Source: Streptococcus plurextorum DSM 22810
GTDB taxonomy: Bacteria > Bacillota > Bacilli > Lactobacillales > Streptococcaceae
Direction of reading: 5' to 3'
Assembly (NCBI RefSeq): GCF_000423745.1
Contig: NZ_AUIO01000001.1
Location: 337,991-401,990, forward strand
DNA length: 64,000 bases
Each line of letters starts with the position of its first letter. Within the stretch, counting starts at the first letter, position 1. A program made the translations under genes and the position numbers. Below are positions 30,993 to 39,600 of this stretch, in pieces. The notes beneath the pieces are model-generated. The model saw only the letters and a program-made list of their open reading frames with translations, was not told the DNA's origin and did not search any database.

Positions 30993-32957
30993 TTACCTTT
31001 CCACAATTTTGTAGTAGGTGCGGCTGGTCAATTTATAGATAGCAAAGTAGATGAGAGCAACCGCTAAAGTTGTCCCTGCTGCCACTATATAAATCAAATA
31101 ATTGTCTTGTACCCCAAAGAGAAAGAGCATTTTTTTCAGCATCGGAATAGCCACCGTATAGTGGAGCACTGCAACAGCTAGTGGCATAAAGAAAACAAGG
31201 AGAGTCTGTGAGGCAATGGTCTTTTTAACCGCTTCTTTGGCCATACCTACCTCTTGAAGAATCTTGTAAGATTTTTTATCTTCCTGACCTTCTGAATACT
31301 GTTTGTAATAAATGATAAGAGCAGCACCTAGAAGAAAACTGATCCCTAACAAGACACCTGTAAAGAGCATTCCTCCAAAGATTTTATAACTATCATCAAA
31401 ATAAGCCTGCTTGGTCGATACCCATCCGAGGTAGTTGCCATCGGCATCATGGAGTGCCACATTATTATCAAGACCTAGTGCCTTCATCTCTTTGTCCGTT
31501 AAATCAAGGTAAATGGTGTGTTTGGTTGGAGCAAATGTGATTTGCTCTTTGACGAGTTCCTGAAACTCAGAAACAATAGTGTCTGCTATTTGCTCGCTCG
31601 CAACAACCATGACCGCACCGTTATAAGTCTCTTGGACATCTGGCATCTTTGCCTCAGTAAGGTTTTCAATCACTTGAAAGTAAGTTGAGTTTAGGGTAAC
31701 GGTCTTGTAGTTGCTGTCACCTGTTTGGTTATAGAAAAGGACTTGGTTTTCTACAAGATTTGGAATATCATTGCCTAAGGCCCTAAAATCTTCTTGGCTA
31801 ATCAGATACACGTAACCCGTATCCACATCCGGCTGTAAGAGATCTTCAGCTGTTCCAACCAGATGCGAATCATCTGTCAGAGACATCGGAAGGATAAAGG
31901 TGGTGTAGGCAATCAGCTGCTTATCATCACCCAGCTTGTGATGAAGATAAGTTTCTGCTTGACTGGCTGCCTCTTTAAAGGCTGTCACATCCGTAGCAAT
32001 GCGGGTATTCATCAAGAAATTACGTTCCGCTTGCGCGTGCGTATTGACATATAAGGCGGTTGTCGTTCCAATTGAGACAAAAGCCATGACAGATAAGAGT
32101 GTGATGCTAGCAAGCCCAGCAGCGTGAGCCTTCATCCGAAAGATCATCTGACTAATGGTGATAAAATGTTTCGGCTGGTAATAATATGCGGTGTTGCTCC
32201 GTTTTTTCTTTAAATACCAAGCCATAAAACTAATGTAAAACAGATAAGTTCCTATGATGACTAAAACAACAGCACCAAAGAAATAGAGAATCAATTCTAT
32301 AGCCTTTAATTTTCCTGAAATAAGGGAAATGCCGTAACCTGTCCCTAAGCAAAGCAAACTAAGCAGAGCCAAAATAAGGTTTCCGCGAGGCTCTTTTTCC
32401 CCCTTCTCGCTACTTCTGAAAAGATCTAAAGGCGAGGTTTTTCTAATGAAGCGTAATCCATACACTTCCAAGATCAGAAAAATCACTCCAAAAAGTAAGG
32501 CATTAAGGATAAAAGCTAGTGGCGATAAGGTCAAAAGTAACTGATCGTAATTCACGATATTAACAAAAACTAGATAAAGAAAATTGGCAAAAATTCCTGA
32601 AAAGACTGTCCCTAGTACGATTAAAAGCAGATAAACCATACCAAGCTCCAAAGTGGAAATCCAACCAATCTGAGCTTTATTCATCCCTAAAATATTGTAA
32701 AGACCAAATTCTTTTGTCCGTTGTTTGAGCAGAACATTATAACTATAAATCTCCATAACAATAGACATGATGGCTAACACCACAATCCCTAGCGGTAAAA
32801 TATAAACCGCCTTTTTCATGTCTTCTGTCATAGGGCTAAACATAATCAGCATGATGGCATTGCTTAAACAGTAAAGGACAAAGCTAGCCAATAAAAATGG
32901 GGCATAGGCCTTCTTTGAAGCTCGGATATTATTCCAAGCTAATTTGAGGTAAAACAT
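30993..32957 (-). CDS. BceB-like ABC transporter permease (FtsX family)
   Basis: Permease of 654 residues with about ten membrane helices and one large extracellular domain between helices 7 and 8 (roughly residues 300-520). This is the Bacitracin/peptide-resistance BceB architecture. The N-terminus (KLAWNNIRASKKAYAPFLLA) is typical of the family. It starts 2 nt after the ATPase gene. In BceAB systems the permease also acts as the sensor for the kinase; that is inferred here from gene context. Confidence 0.9.
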   Translation of the reverse strand: MFYLKLAWNNIRASKKAYAPFLLASFVLYCLSNAIMLIMFSPMTEDMKKAVYILPLGIVVLAIMSIVMEIYSYNVLLKQRTKEFGLYNILGMNKAQIGWISTLELGMVYLLLIVLGTVFSGIFANFLYLVFVNIVNYDQLLLTLSPLAFILNALLFGVIFLILEVYGLRFIRKTSPLDLFRSSEKGEKEPRGNLILALLSLLCLGTGYGISLISGKLKAIELILYFFGAVVLVIIGTYLFYISFMAWYLKKKRSNTAYYYQPKHFITISQMIFRMKAHAAGLASITLLSVMAFVSIGTTTALYVNTHAQAERNFLMNTRIATDVTAFKEAASQAETYLHHKLGDDKQLIAYTTFILPMSLTDDSHLVGTAEDLLQPDVDTGYVYLISQEDFRALGNDIPNLVENQVLFYNQTGDSNYKTVTLNSTYFQVIENLTEAKMPDVQETYNGAVMVVASEQIADTIVSEFQELVKEQITFAPTKHTIYLDLTDKEMKALGLDNNVALHDADGNYLGWVSTKQAYFDDSYKIFGGMLFTGVLLGISFLLGAALIIYYKQYSEGQEDKKSYKILQEVGMAKEAVKKTIASQTLLVFFMPLAVAVLHYTVAIPMLKKMLFLFGVQDNYLIYIVAAGTTLAVALIYFAIYKLTSRTYYKIVER

Positions 32958-32959
32958 CC

Positions 32960-33712
32960 TTACTCACCTCCTAAAAGCGTCGACATGGCAATGGAAATTT
33001 CACGATTAAAGTCCGCTACAGACTTCTCCCCGCGATAGAGTTGGTGGAAAATGCGCCCATCCTTAATAAACAGCACGCGCTTAGCATGACTCGCTGCATT
33101 TGCAGAATGCGTAACCATCAGAAGGGTCTGTCCGGTCTGATTGATATCTTCAAAAAGTCGCAATAACTCTTCTGAATTTTTATAATCTAGAGCTGCTGTC
33201 GGCTCATCAGCTAATAAAAGCTGAGGATGCGTGATTAAAGCACGAGCAATGGCTACACGTTGCTTTTGCCCCCCTGATAACTCAAAAGGACGCTTGTTAA
33301 GGAGATTATCTATTTTTAAACGCTTAGCTAATCCCTTGAGACGATTTTCCATCTCTGAATGAGATTGGCGCTCCAAGACCAAAGGTAAGAAGATATTATC
33401 TTTTATCGACAAGGTATCTAGAAGGTTAAAGTCTTGAAAAACAAAGCCTAGGTTTTTCAAACGATACTCTGCCAACTTACTCTCTTTAATTTGAGTGATC
33501 GCTTCTCCATTAAGGATGACTTCTCCTTTTGTCGGTTTATCAAGAGTCGCAAGAATATTCAAGAGGGTCGTTTTCCCCGAGCCTGACTCTCCCATAATCG
33601 CGATAAATTCTCCCTTTTCAACTTTAAAATCCACATCCTGAAGAGCCTTTGTTTCTTCTTTTGAAAAGCGCGTACGGTAAACTTTCTCTAAGTGTTTAAT
33701 TTGTAAAAACAT
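32960..33712 (-). CDS. BceA-like ABC transporter ATP-binding protein
   Basis: ATPase of 250 residues. Walker A GESGSGKTT is near residue 45, the signature LSGGQKQRVAIARAL near 145 and Walker B LLLADEPTAALD near 165. I chose the ATG at 33712 (MFLQIKHLEKVYRT) because AGAGGA lies 8 nt upstream and the family begins there. The frame is open 39 codons further upstream, but that part looks non-coding. It is predicted to pump or detach antimicrobial peptides together with the BceB-like permease. Confidence 0.92.
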   Translation of the reverse strand: MFLQIKHLEKVYRTRFSKEETKALQDVDFKVEKGEFIAIMGESGSGKTTLLNILATLDKPTKGEVILNGEAITQIKESKLAEYRLKNLGFVFQDFNLLDTLSIKDNIFLPLVLERQSHSEMENRLKGLAKRLKIDNLLNKRPFELSGGQKQRVAIARALITHPQLLLADEPTAALDYKNSEELLRLFEDINQTGQTLLMVTHSANAASHAKRVLFIKDGRIFHQLYRGEKSVADFNREISIAMSTLLGGE

Positions 33713-33942
33713 GTCATTATTCCTCTTTTTGTTTTGATTTTTGATAAATGTGTTTAACGATAGCTGATTCAATGGCAGTAAAATTCTTATCGCAATGGCA
33801 TAAGTTTCATCAGTGACATGACTTGCCAAACAGCTAACCTCTTATTTTCTCAAGCTACTTTTACTACTATAGCAGATATTTACCACTTTTGATTCCCCAA
33901 AATAAATAGGGGCTTAGTTCTACCCGAAGCAGAAGCATCTGC

Positions 33943-33974
33943 CCGTCTCCTATTTTATCACTAAAAATAGACGG
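33943..33974. other. Hairpin in the long leader of the BceAB-like operon
   Basis: CCGTCT-CTATTTT and AAAATAGACGG style arms pair with one bulged base. No T-run follows on the minus strand, so it is not an evident terminator. It lies between the 31-codon gene and the BceA-like gene. A possible -10 (TATAGT) follows nearer to the latter. Confidence 0.4.
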
Positions 33975-33995
33975 CATCGCATGACCAACTATTGC

Positions 33996-34091
33996 CTAGT
34001 CAATTTTTCTCTTAAAACCTGCCGCACAAAGCGATATCCCTATCAGACTCAAAATCATGATTCCATAACCTAAAATGCCCAGTTTACGCAT
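33996..34091 (-). CDS. Small membrane peptide of 31 residues, unknown function
   Basis: The peptide starts MRKLGILGYGIMILSLIGIS, continues LCAAGF and ends KRKID: one hydrophobic helix with a basic N-terminus and a basic tail. GAGGGG lies 5 nt before the ATG, and a TACAAT -10 lies about 31 nt upstream. A BceR-type inverted repeat sits 45 nt further up. The stop codon in front of the ATG excludes a longer frame. It resembles the tail of a sortase-anchored protein but has no LPXTG. It might be a regulatory or immunity peptide of the adjacent transporter; this is inference only. Confidence 0.5.
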   Translation of the reverse strand: MRKLGILGYGIMILSLIGISLCAAGFKRKID

Positions 34092-34121
34092 CTAAACCCC
34101 TCGCTTTCTTTTGATAGTATT

Positions 34122-34185
34122 ATTGTACCGAAAAAAACGAAGTGCTAATCTTACAGTTTCTCCTCCAAACCTTACAAATTTGTAA
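34122..34185 (-). promoter_or_regulatory. Promoter with BceR-type operator
   Basis: The perfect inverted repeat TTACA-AATT-TGTAA (34172-34185) has the TnACA-N4-TGTAA form reported for BceR-like regulators. On the minus strand TGTAAG recurs exactly 21 nt downstream (34150-34155). A TACAAT -10 (34122-34127) follows. It precedes the small peptide gene and the BceAB-like operon and is the likely target of the response regulator at 30286-30948. Confidence 0.55.
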
Positions 34186-34193
34186 GCTAATGC

Positions 34194-34219
34194 TAAAAAA
34201 CACCTCGTTGCCCAACGAG
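34194..34219 (-). terminator. Terminator of the CHAP hydrolase gene
   Basis: On the minus strand CTCGTTG and CAACGAG form a stem followed by GTGTTTTTT, about 20 nt after the stop codon. Confidence 0.8.
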
Positions 34220-34238
34220 ATGCTGCTACTGGCTTATT

Positions 34239-35555
34239 TTAATTCACTGCAACATAGCGCCTAATGCCTGAATAAGAAATATAGGAGAGCCATTGTTTCC
34301 CTTCTGCGACAAAGATGCTATCGTAATAAACCGACTGCCCTGCACCATACACTGCTATACTTTGGCTACTCATGCTAGGAGCATTTCGCACTGCAGACGC
34401 CTGAGTAAAGGTAAAACGCCCGCTAGCTGGTAAAGTCTGTTTTGAGGTCTCAGAGATCTTAATCGTCTTAGCTCCTCCTTCAACAAAGTTTAAGTGCCCT
34501 GATAGCGATTGGTAATAGAGATGAATATGATAGAGACCGCGGTTATTCTGATGATTTGCAATACTTACGGTAACCTTGTAGCTACCGTCACTTTCTTTCC
34601 TAGCCAGATACCAAGTCAAATCATCTTGACCATTGTGGTCTGACCAAATCGGAACCTGCACCGTATTCAAATCTGAGTACCTAACCCCTGATATCACAAC
34701 ATCAAATGTTCCCTGAGCATCATTCTGATTGGTAATCGCTAGATTTCCCGTCATATTAGGAGAGTGAGTTGCTGGCAAAGCTTCCACGGCTACATAACGC
34801 CGATGTCCGGAATAAGAAAGATAGGAAAGCCACCTATAGCCATTTTCTTCAACCACTTGATCGTAATAGACCGACTGACCGATACTATAGCGAGCCATTT
34901 CCGGGCTCGACGGCTTCGGCTCATTTCGAACAATACCTGGTTGGGTAAAGGTATAATGTCCACGGCTGGCTAAATTAGTGGACAGATGGTTAGACTGACT
35001 AAAGGACGTGACATCCCCTAAATCCTTAAAATGAATAAATCCACTGACCTGATTGGACTTAATGACCCGTTTGTTGTAGAGATGGGGGTAGGGATTGTGA
35101 AAGTTATACTCTTCAATCTCTACTGAATCTCCAAGAACAGCAGATACCCATGCCACATGGTTGTTGCTCCACCAAGCAACCGCCCCAACAGCTGGAATAT
35201 GATTGACCACATACCCTTCATTTTTTGCTCTATTTCCCCATTCTTCTGCATTGCCATAAGCAGGTGGGAGCTCAAATCCATTCACACTGGATAAACGATG
35301 GGCGACAAAAGAGGTACATTCTCTATTCCACAATCTCCAAGGATCTACGACCGAATCTGCTCTTGCATACTTCAGATAATCAGGGTAATCATCTCCACGA
35401 GCATAAGAAAGAGTATCTGCACTGACGGTTGTAGGTGAAAATATACCATTATCATGGGTTGCTACCACTCCACCTATCAGACACATACCTAACATTAGCG
35501 AAGCTATTTTAAACGTCGATTTGCCAATCAAAACACCTGGCATCGTTTTTTGCAT
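34239..35555 (-). CDS. Secreted CHAP-domain cell-wall hydrolase with SH3b repeats
   Basis: Secreted protein of 438 residues. An N-terminal signal peptide (hydrophobic FKIASLMLGMCLIGGVVA) is followed by a CHAP domain with the catalytic cysteine in NRECTSFVAHRL near 80 and histidine in NNHVAWVSAV near 133. Then come an SH3_5-type repeat (about 200-258), a GBS Bsp-like domain (FDVVISGVRYSD to IHLYYQSLSGH, about 278-360) and a second SH3_5-type repeat (about 385-438). Both SH3 repeats end with YSGxRRYVAV. It is probably an amidase or endopeptidase acting on peptidoglycan during growth or competition. AAAGGAG precedes the ATG. It is monocistronic. Confidence 0.88.
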   Translation of the reverse strand: MQKTMPGVLIGKSTFKIASLMLGMCLIGGVVATHDNGIFSPTTVSADTLSYARGDDYPDYLKYARADSVVDPWRLWNRECTSFVAHRLSSVNGFELPPAYGNAEEWGNRAKNEGYVVNHIPAVGAVAWWSNNHVAWVSAVLGDSVEIEEYNFHNPYPHLYNKRVIKSNQVSGFIHFKDLGDVTSFSQSNHLSTNLASRGHYTFTQPGIVRNEPKPSSPEMARYSIGQSVYYDQVVEENGYRWLSYLSYSGHRRYVAVEALPATHSPNMTGNLAITNQNDAQGTFDVVISGVRYSDLNTVQVPIWSDHNGQDDLTWYLARKESDGSYKVTVSIANHQNNRGLYHIHLYYQSLSGHLNFVEGGAKTIKISETSKQTLPASGRFTFTQASAVRNAPSMSSQSIAVYGAGQSVYYDSIFVAEGKQWLSYISYSGIRRYVAVN

Positions 35556-35607
35556 TCATTTCTCCTTTGATTAAAAACTTGCAGGCCTGTATCTAACTAT
35601 TCGAAAA

Positions 35608-35637
35608 TCAAAAAAATTCTCTAAAATCTTAGAGAAT
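35608..35637 (-). terminator. Terminator of the GNAT gene
   Basis: On the minus strand ATTCTCTAA and TTAGAGAAT form a stem followed by TTTTTT, about 100 nt past the stop of the gene at 35736. Confidence 0.75.
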
Positions 35638-35735
35638 CCTTTTGATACTTTTCTTAGGTGGTGTGGTGGTTGATGGGCTGCCTTTCATTTGCAGAGCTTT
35701 TCAACTCACTTAATATTTGTCTACTCTAAAAGGTA

Positions 35736-36197
35736 TTAGAGAATCACTTCCATCTGGGTATGGAGGGGCTTCATGCCTTGATTTTGGTAAAATCGCAGAG
35801 CTCCTAGATTGTCATTCCAGACGTTGAGTGTTAGGTTATAGCATCCTTCTTCTTTGGCATAGGCCAAGGAAAAGTCATAAAACTGTTGACCGATACCTTT
35901 TCCCCTCCCAGCTTCATCGACACACAAATCATCAATGAATAAGCTTTTAATCGGCTCTAGAACGGGGGAGGTGGTCACTTTTATTTCCAAGAAAAGATGA
36001 CCTATGATAGCTCCCTTATCTTCATAAACAAAGACAGGCTTATGGTCATCAGCCAATAATTGTCGCAATTCATCATCACTAAATTTTGATCCTTCTTTCT
36101 TGAAAAGATCAGGCCTTGCTTGATGGTGCACCTCTAAAATCTGCCCTAATAGCCTTTGTAGGGCAGGAATATCTGCTTCTGTGGCTCTTCTAATCAT
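35736..36197 (-). CDS. GNAT family N-acetyltransferase
   Basis: Acetyltransferase of 153 residues. The acetyl-CoA motif A reads DDLCVDEAGRGKGIGQQFYDF near residue 90 (V, RGKGIG are the key part), and LRFYQNQGM near 140 is motif B. AAGGAG precedes the ATG. The substrate is not predictable. It is divergent from plsY. Confidence 0.88.
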   Translation of the reverse strand: MIRRATEADIPALQRLLGQILEVHHQARPDLFKKEGSKFSDDELRQLLADDHKPVFVYEDKGAIIGHLFLEIKVTTSPVLEPIKSLFIDDLCVDEAGRGKGIGQQFYDFSLAYAKEEGCYNLTLNVWNDNLGALRFYQNQGMKPLHTQMEVIL

Positions 36198-36281
36198 TAC
36201 TTACTCCTTTTATTTTTTACTTTTAACATTATAGCACAAAGGGGATAATGATCAGAATTTTTCGAAAATGATCGGTCTTTA

Positions 36282-36290
36282 TGCTATAAT
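36282..36290 (+). promoter_or_regulatory. Extended -10 of plsY, possible leaderless promoter
   Basis: TGC-TATAAT ends exactly 6 nt before the ATG at 36297. No clear -35 and no usable Shine-Dalgarno are present. Confidence 0.55.
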
Positions 36291-36296
36291 GGAAAC

Positions 36297-36935
36297 ATGA
36301 CAACATTACTTTATCTTCTGACTGCCTACTTACTGGGTTCTATTCCAACCGGTCTTTGGATTGGACAATACTTTTTCAATATTAACTTACGTCAACATGG
36401 CTCCGGCAATACAGGTACCACCAATACCTTTCGTATTTTAGGGGTTAAAGCTGGATTGGCTGTGCTGCTTATCGATATTTTAAAGGGGACCTTATCTGTC
36501 CTGCTACCGATTTGGTTTGGCGGATCAGCTCTCTCCCCTCTTGCTATTAGCTTCTTTGCCATTTTGGGGCATACTTTCCCGATTTTTGCCCACTTTAAAG
36601 GGGGGAAAGCTGTCGCAACTAGCGCAGGAGTGCTTCTTGGATTTTCTCCAGTGTTTCTGCTATTTTTACTGGCTATCTTTCTGATTACCCTCTACCTTTA
36701 TAGCATGATTTCCCTATCAAGCATCACGGTTGCTATCGTAGCCCTTCTTGGCGTGCTGATTTTCCCAAGCTTCAACTTTATCTTAACAAGTTACAATTGG
36801 CTATTTACCCTGATTATTTTCCTGATTTCCACTGTCATTTTAATTCGTCACAAGGAAAATATCCAGCGCATACAAAATAAATCTGAAAATCTTGTTCCTT
36901 GGGGATTGAATCTCAGCAAACAAAGAAAAAAATAA
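36297..36935 (+). CDS. plsY: Acyl-phosphate:glycerol-3-phosphate acyltransferase PlsY
   Basis: Membrane acyltransferase of 212 residues that makes lysophosphatidic acid from acyl-phosphate. The family motifs are present: [11 protein letters not shown] at 13-23, [16 protein letters not shown] near 40, and [21 protein letters not shown] near 100 (GH, FKGGK are key). About five membrane helices. The N-terminus [19 protein letters not shown] fits the family start, so the ATG right behind the -10 is likely real. In several streptococci parE follows plsY; here a terminator and convergent ung follow. Confidence 0.95.
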   Translation: MTTLLYLLTAYLLGSIPTGLWIGQYFFNINLRQHGSGNTGTTNTFRILGVKAGLAVLLIDILKGTLSVLLPIWFGGSALSPLAISFFAILGHTFPIFAHFKGGKAVATSAGVLLGFSPVFLLFLLAIFLITLYLYSMISLSSITVAIVALLGVLIFPSFNFILTSYNWLFTLIIFLISTVILIRHKENIQRIQNKSENLVPWGLNLSKQRKK

Positions 36936-37012
36936 CCCCTTCTGGGATAGATTGAAGGCAAATCCCTTTTGCTAGGTTGCTTCAATCTTTTTTCTTTGCT
37001 CTCACTATCAAA

Positions 37013-37058
37013 AAAACTCTCAAAAGCATTAACCAAAAGAGGCTTTTGAGAGTTTTTT
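37013..37058. terminator. Bidirectional terminator between plsY and ung
   Basis: AAAACTCTCAAAAGC and GCTTTTGAGAGTTTT form a 15-bp stem with T-runs on both sides, serving plsY on the plus strand and ung on the minus strand. Confidence 0.9.
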
Positions 37059-37185
37059 GCTAAGCATATTACCTTAACCGTTTCAAGCGCGATAAGGCTC
37101 CTTTTTGCATTCTAAAATCCTATTTCTGAGCATCTGGATAGCCTGATCAATAAATCTGAGACGGATCACCCTGCCTATTCTTCCC

Positions 37186-37839
37186 TTACTTAAGCCAATC
37201 AATAGGCTCTTGACCGCTGGCCTGCAAAAAGTGATTGGTGGTTGAAAAAGGCCGACTTCCAAAAAAGCCACGGTAGCTTGAAAGAGGACTAGGATGGGCA
37301 GACTCGATGATGCGATGGAGGGGATTCGTAATGAGAGCTTTTTTCTTTCTCGCATAGCTTCCCCACAAAATAAAAATAACAGGTGTCTCTTTGTCATTAA
37401 GCACTTTGATAATCGCATCCGTAAAAGGCTCCCAAATGAGATTGGCATGTGCATTGGCCTGACCTGCTGGTACTGTCAAGCAGGCATTGAGCAAAAGCAC
37501 CCCTTGATCAGCCCAAGCCGTCAAGTCATGACTTGTCTTTTCCCCAATATCCTCAGCCAACTCCTTTAAAATATTTTGGAGAGATGGCGGAGCGACTATA
37601 GTCTCTGGAACTGAAAAAGATAGGCCTTGGGCTTGACCTGGACCGTGATAGGGATCCTGTCCCAAGATGACTACTTTTGTTTCCTCATAAGCAGTATGTT
37701 GTAAAGCCGCAAAAACCTTGTCCCGCGGCGGATAAATAACCCCCTCATGATAGACCCTGTCCAAAAAAGCATTAATTTTCGCGTAATAATGCTCTGGTAA
37801 AACTGCTTTTATCTTATCGTGCCATGTCGAATGTTGCAT
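37186..37839 (-). CDS. ung: Uracil-DNA glycosylase, family 1
   Basis: UDG of 217 residues, removes uracil from DNA. The catalytic motif [17 protein letters not shown] is near residue 60, and the minor-groove loop [18 protein letters not shown] is near 183. GGAGGAG precedes the ATG in the spacer after the ASCH gene (7 nt). Confidence 0.97.
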   Translation of the reverse strand: MQHSTWHDKIKAVLPEHYYAKINAFLDRVYHEGVIYPPRDKVFAALQHTAYEETKVVILGQDPYHGPGQAQGLSFSVPETIVAPPSLQNILKELAEDIGEKTSHDLTAWADQGVLLLNACLTVPAGQANAHANLIWEPFTDAIIKVLNDKETPVIFILWGSYARKKKALITNPLHRIIESAHPSPLSSYRGFFGSRPFSTTNHFLQASGQEPIDWLK

Positions 37840-37845
37840 AATCTC

Positions 37846-38268
37846 CTAGACCTCCTCCACATGGAAAAATTCCGTTACAACAACGCCATCTTCTGAAAAT
37901 GTCAAACCAACAGTCGGCAGATGACGTTTCCAAAAATCACCAAAAATGCGCTGCCAGTCCGCAACCGACCCATCACCCTCGCCATTAGCTCGAGCCGTTT
38001 CAGGGGAAATATCCTTGAACCGCTCAAGTACCACCTTATCCGTCACCAGCAACACTTCTTGAGTGGGGTGCTCGGGATTGTCCAACATGATAGAACGGTT
38101 ACCTGGTTTATCCAAATCCTCTAAGTCCACGTATTCTGCAAACCAAGACGAGGTTGCTCTTTTGTGACCAGACACCGTCAAGTCATAGAGGTCAGCATAT
38201 TCTGCAGGATGTCCCCAGACCTCAAGGTCTGGATATTTTGCTTGTAGCTCGCCATATTTTGCCATCAT
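37846..38268 (-). CDS. ASCH domain protein
   Basis: ASCH (PUA-like) protein of 140 residues. The family motif is visible as LYDLTVSGHKRATSSWFAEY near residue 30, followed by a central beta-barrel. ASCH proteins are thought to bind RNA or modified nucleosides; no specific role is known in streptococci. TAGGAGAAG precedes two ATGs (the second at 38265 is also possible). It lies between the broken GNAT gene and ung, all on one strand. Confidence 0.85.
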   Translation of the reverse strand: MMAKYGELQAKYPDLEVWGHPAEYADLYDLTVSGHKRATSSWFAEYVDLEDLDKPGNRSIMLDNPEHPTQEVLLVTDKVVLERFKDISPETARANGEGDGSVADWQRIFGDFWKRHLPTVGLTFSEDGVVVTEFFHVEEV

Positions 38269-38274
38269 CTTCTC

Positions 38275-38672
38275 CTAATATGGTTTTCTTGGAATTATAT
38301 AAGCAGCTGGGTGTTTTTCAAAACCAACCTTTGGATAGTAATCAACAGCCGACGGCGCTGCTAAAAGGACAATATTGACCTGATCGCCAAGATCCTCTCT
38401 TAGCTTCTCAAGGAGCTTTTTCCGATTCCCTGATGTTGATAAGCCTTATCAACTGCTAAATCCGACACATAGCAAACATAGGAAAAATCTGTCAAACACC
38501 TTGCAATCCCGACCAGTTTTTCGGACTCCCATGCTGTCCAGGTGACATTAGCTCCTTCTATCATGCTTTTCAGTCTCGGGACATCATCTACTGGCCTGTT
38601 GATCCCTGATGCTTCAAGTACTGCCTTAAATGCCTCAACACGAATCGCACCGTTTTTTTGATAATGAATCAT
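38275..38672 (-). pseudogene. GNAT family acetyltransferase, frameshifted
   Basis: The ATG at 38672 has AAAGGAGG 5-6 nt upstream and gives MIHYQKNGAIRVEAF. The frame runs through SDLAVDKAYQHQGIGK and then stops after SSLRS at 38400. If one A is added to the AAAAA run at about 38416-38420, the frame continues as LLEKLREDLGDQVNIVLL and on through YYPKVGFEKHP to PRKPY, ending with TAG at 38275, which is a complete GNAT domain. So one base is missing in a homopolymer. A sequencing error or slippage rescue cannot be excluded. The frame also extends upstream to 38726, but without a ribosome binding site. Confidence 0.8.
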
Positions 38673-38738
38673 ACATTCCTCCTTTACTCCCATCTCCTCT
38701 ACAAGAATTTCCATGGTATTAGCCATGGAAACCTTTCT

Positions 38739-39599
38739 CTATTCTACCCTGACTCCTTTGGTATCCACACTAAGGATATGGACTTCGCCATCAAGGTTTA
38801 AGCGCTCAATTGCTGACTGTAGGTTGCTAGCCTTTTCTTGACGAATCAAGACCATAACCGTTGGACCTGCTCCAGATAGATAAGTTGCATAAGCACCTTC
38901 TGCCTTGGCTAACTCTTTGATTGGAGCAAATTCTTTCACTAAGCTTTGACGGTATTTCTCATGAAAAAGGTCTTCTTGGATCGCTTTTCCAGCTACCTCT
39001 AAATGTCCTGCCAACAAGCCTGCAATAGCCATATTGGCAATTGAAGATGCTGCCACAGCTTCTTTATAGGTCAATTCCTGCGGAAGCACCCCACGAGACT
39101 CCGAAGTTTTCAACTCATAATTCGGAATAAAGGCAAGAAAGGCGCACTCTGGAAAATCAGATACTAAGTAGCTCACCTCCTGATCGACATAAGAAGCTAT
39201 GACTAGATTGCCAAAAAGCGCTGGCGCAACATTATCAGGATGACCTTCGATTTCGGTAGCTAACCGTAACTTTTCCGCATCAGATAAACCCATTCTTCCA
39301 AGTTGATTAGCCAACTCAATGCCTGCAACGATAACCGATGAAGAAGAACCCAATCCTCTTGCCAAAGGGATATCTGAAGTCATAACTAGATGGTGCGGAG
39401 TTAAATCCGGCTTCACCTTCAGGGCTGTCGCAACCAATAGATTCCGTTCATCTCGTGGAATATCACCTAAATCATGCTCTACCTGCCATTGATGAGTTGC
39501 TGATTTGACATCAATGGTTAAATACTTTGACAAAGCAACCCCTACCGAGTCAAAGCCTGGTCCGATGTTAGCTGAAGTTGCTGGTACAATAATTTTCAT
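38739..39599 (-). CDS. thrB: Homoserine kinase
   Basis: GHMP kinase of 286 residues that phosphorylates homoserine for threonine synthesis. The ATP-binding motif [16 protein letters not shown] is near residue 85, and the N-terminus reads [20 protein letters not shown]. The C-terminal motif [16 protein letters not shown] is present. It starts 1 nt after hom, so the two form an operon. No thrC is in the window. Confidence 0.96.
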   Translation of the reverse strand: MKIIVPATSANIGPGFDSVGVALSKYLTIDVKSATHQWQVEHDLGDIPRDERNLLVATALKVKPDLTPHHLVMTSDIPLARGLGSSSSVIVAGIELANQLGRMGLSDAEKLRLATEIEGHPDNVAPALFGNLVIASYVDQEVSYLVSDFPECAFLAFIPNYELKTSESRGVLPQELTYKEAVAASSIANMAIAGLLAGHLEVAGKAIQEDLFHEKYRQSLVKEFAPIKELAKAEGAYATYLSGAGPTVMVLIRQEKASNLQSAIERLNLDGEVHILSVDTKGVRVE

Positions 39600-39600
39600 C

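Noticed and set aside
33713..33829. A 39-residue N-terminal extension of the BceA-like ATPase.
   Set aside because: The family begins at MFLQIKHLEKVY, where a good ribosome binding site precedes the ATG; the upstream codons look like untranslated leader.
38673..38726. A longer N-terminus for the GNAT frame starting at 38726.
   Set aside because: It lacks a Shine-Dalgarno, while the ATG at 38672 has an excellent one and fits the family start.
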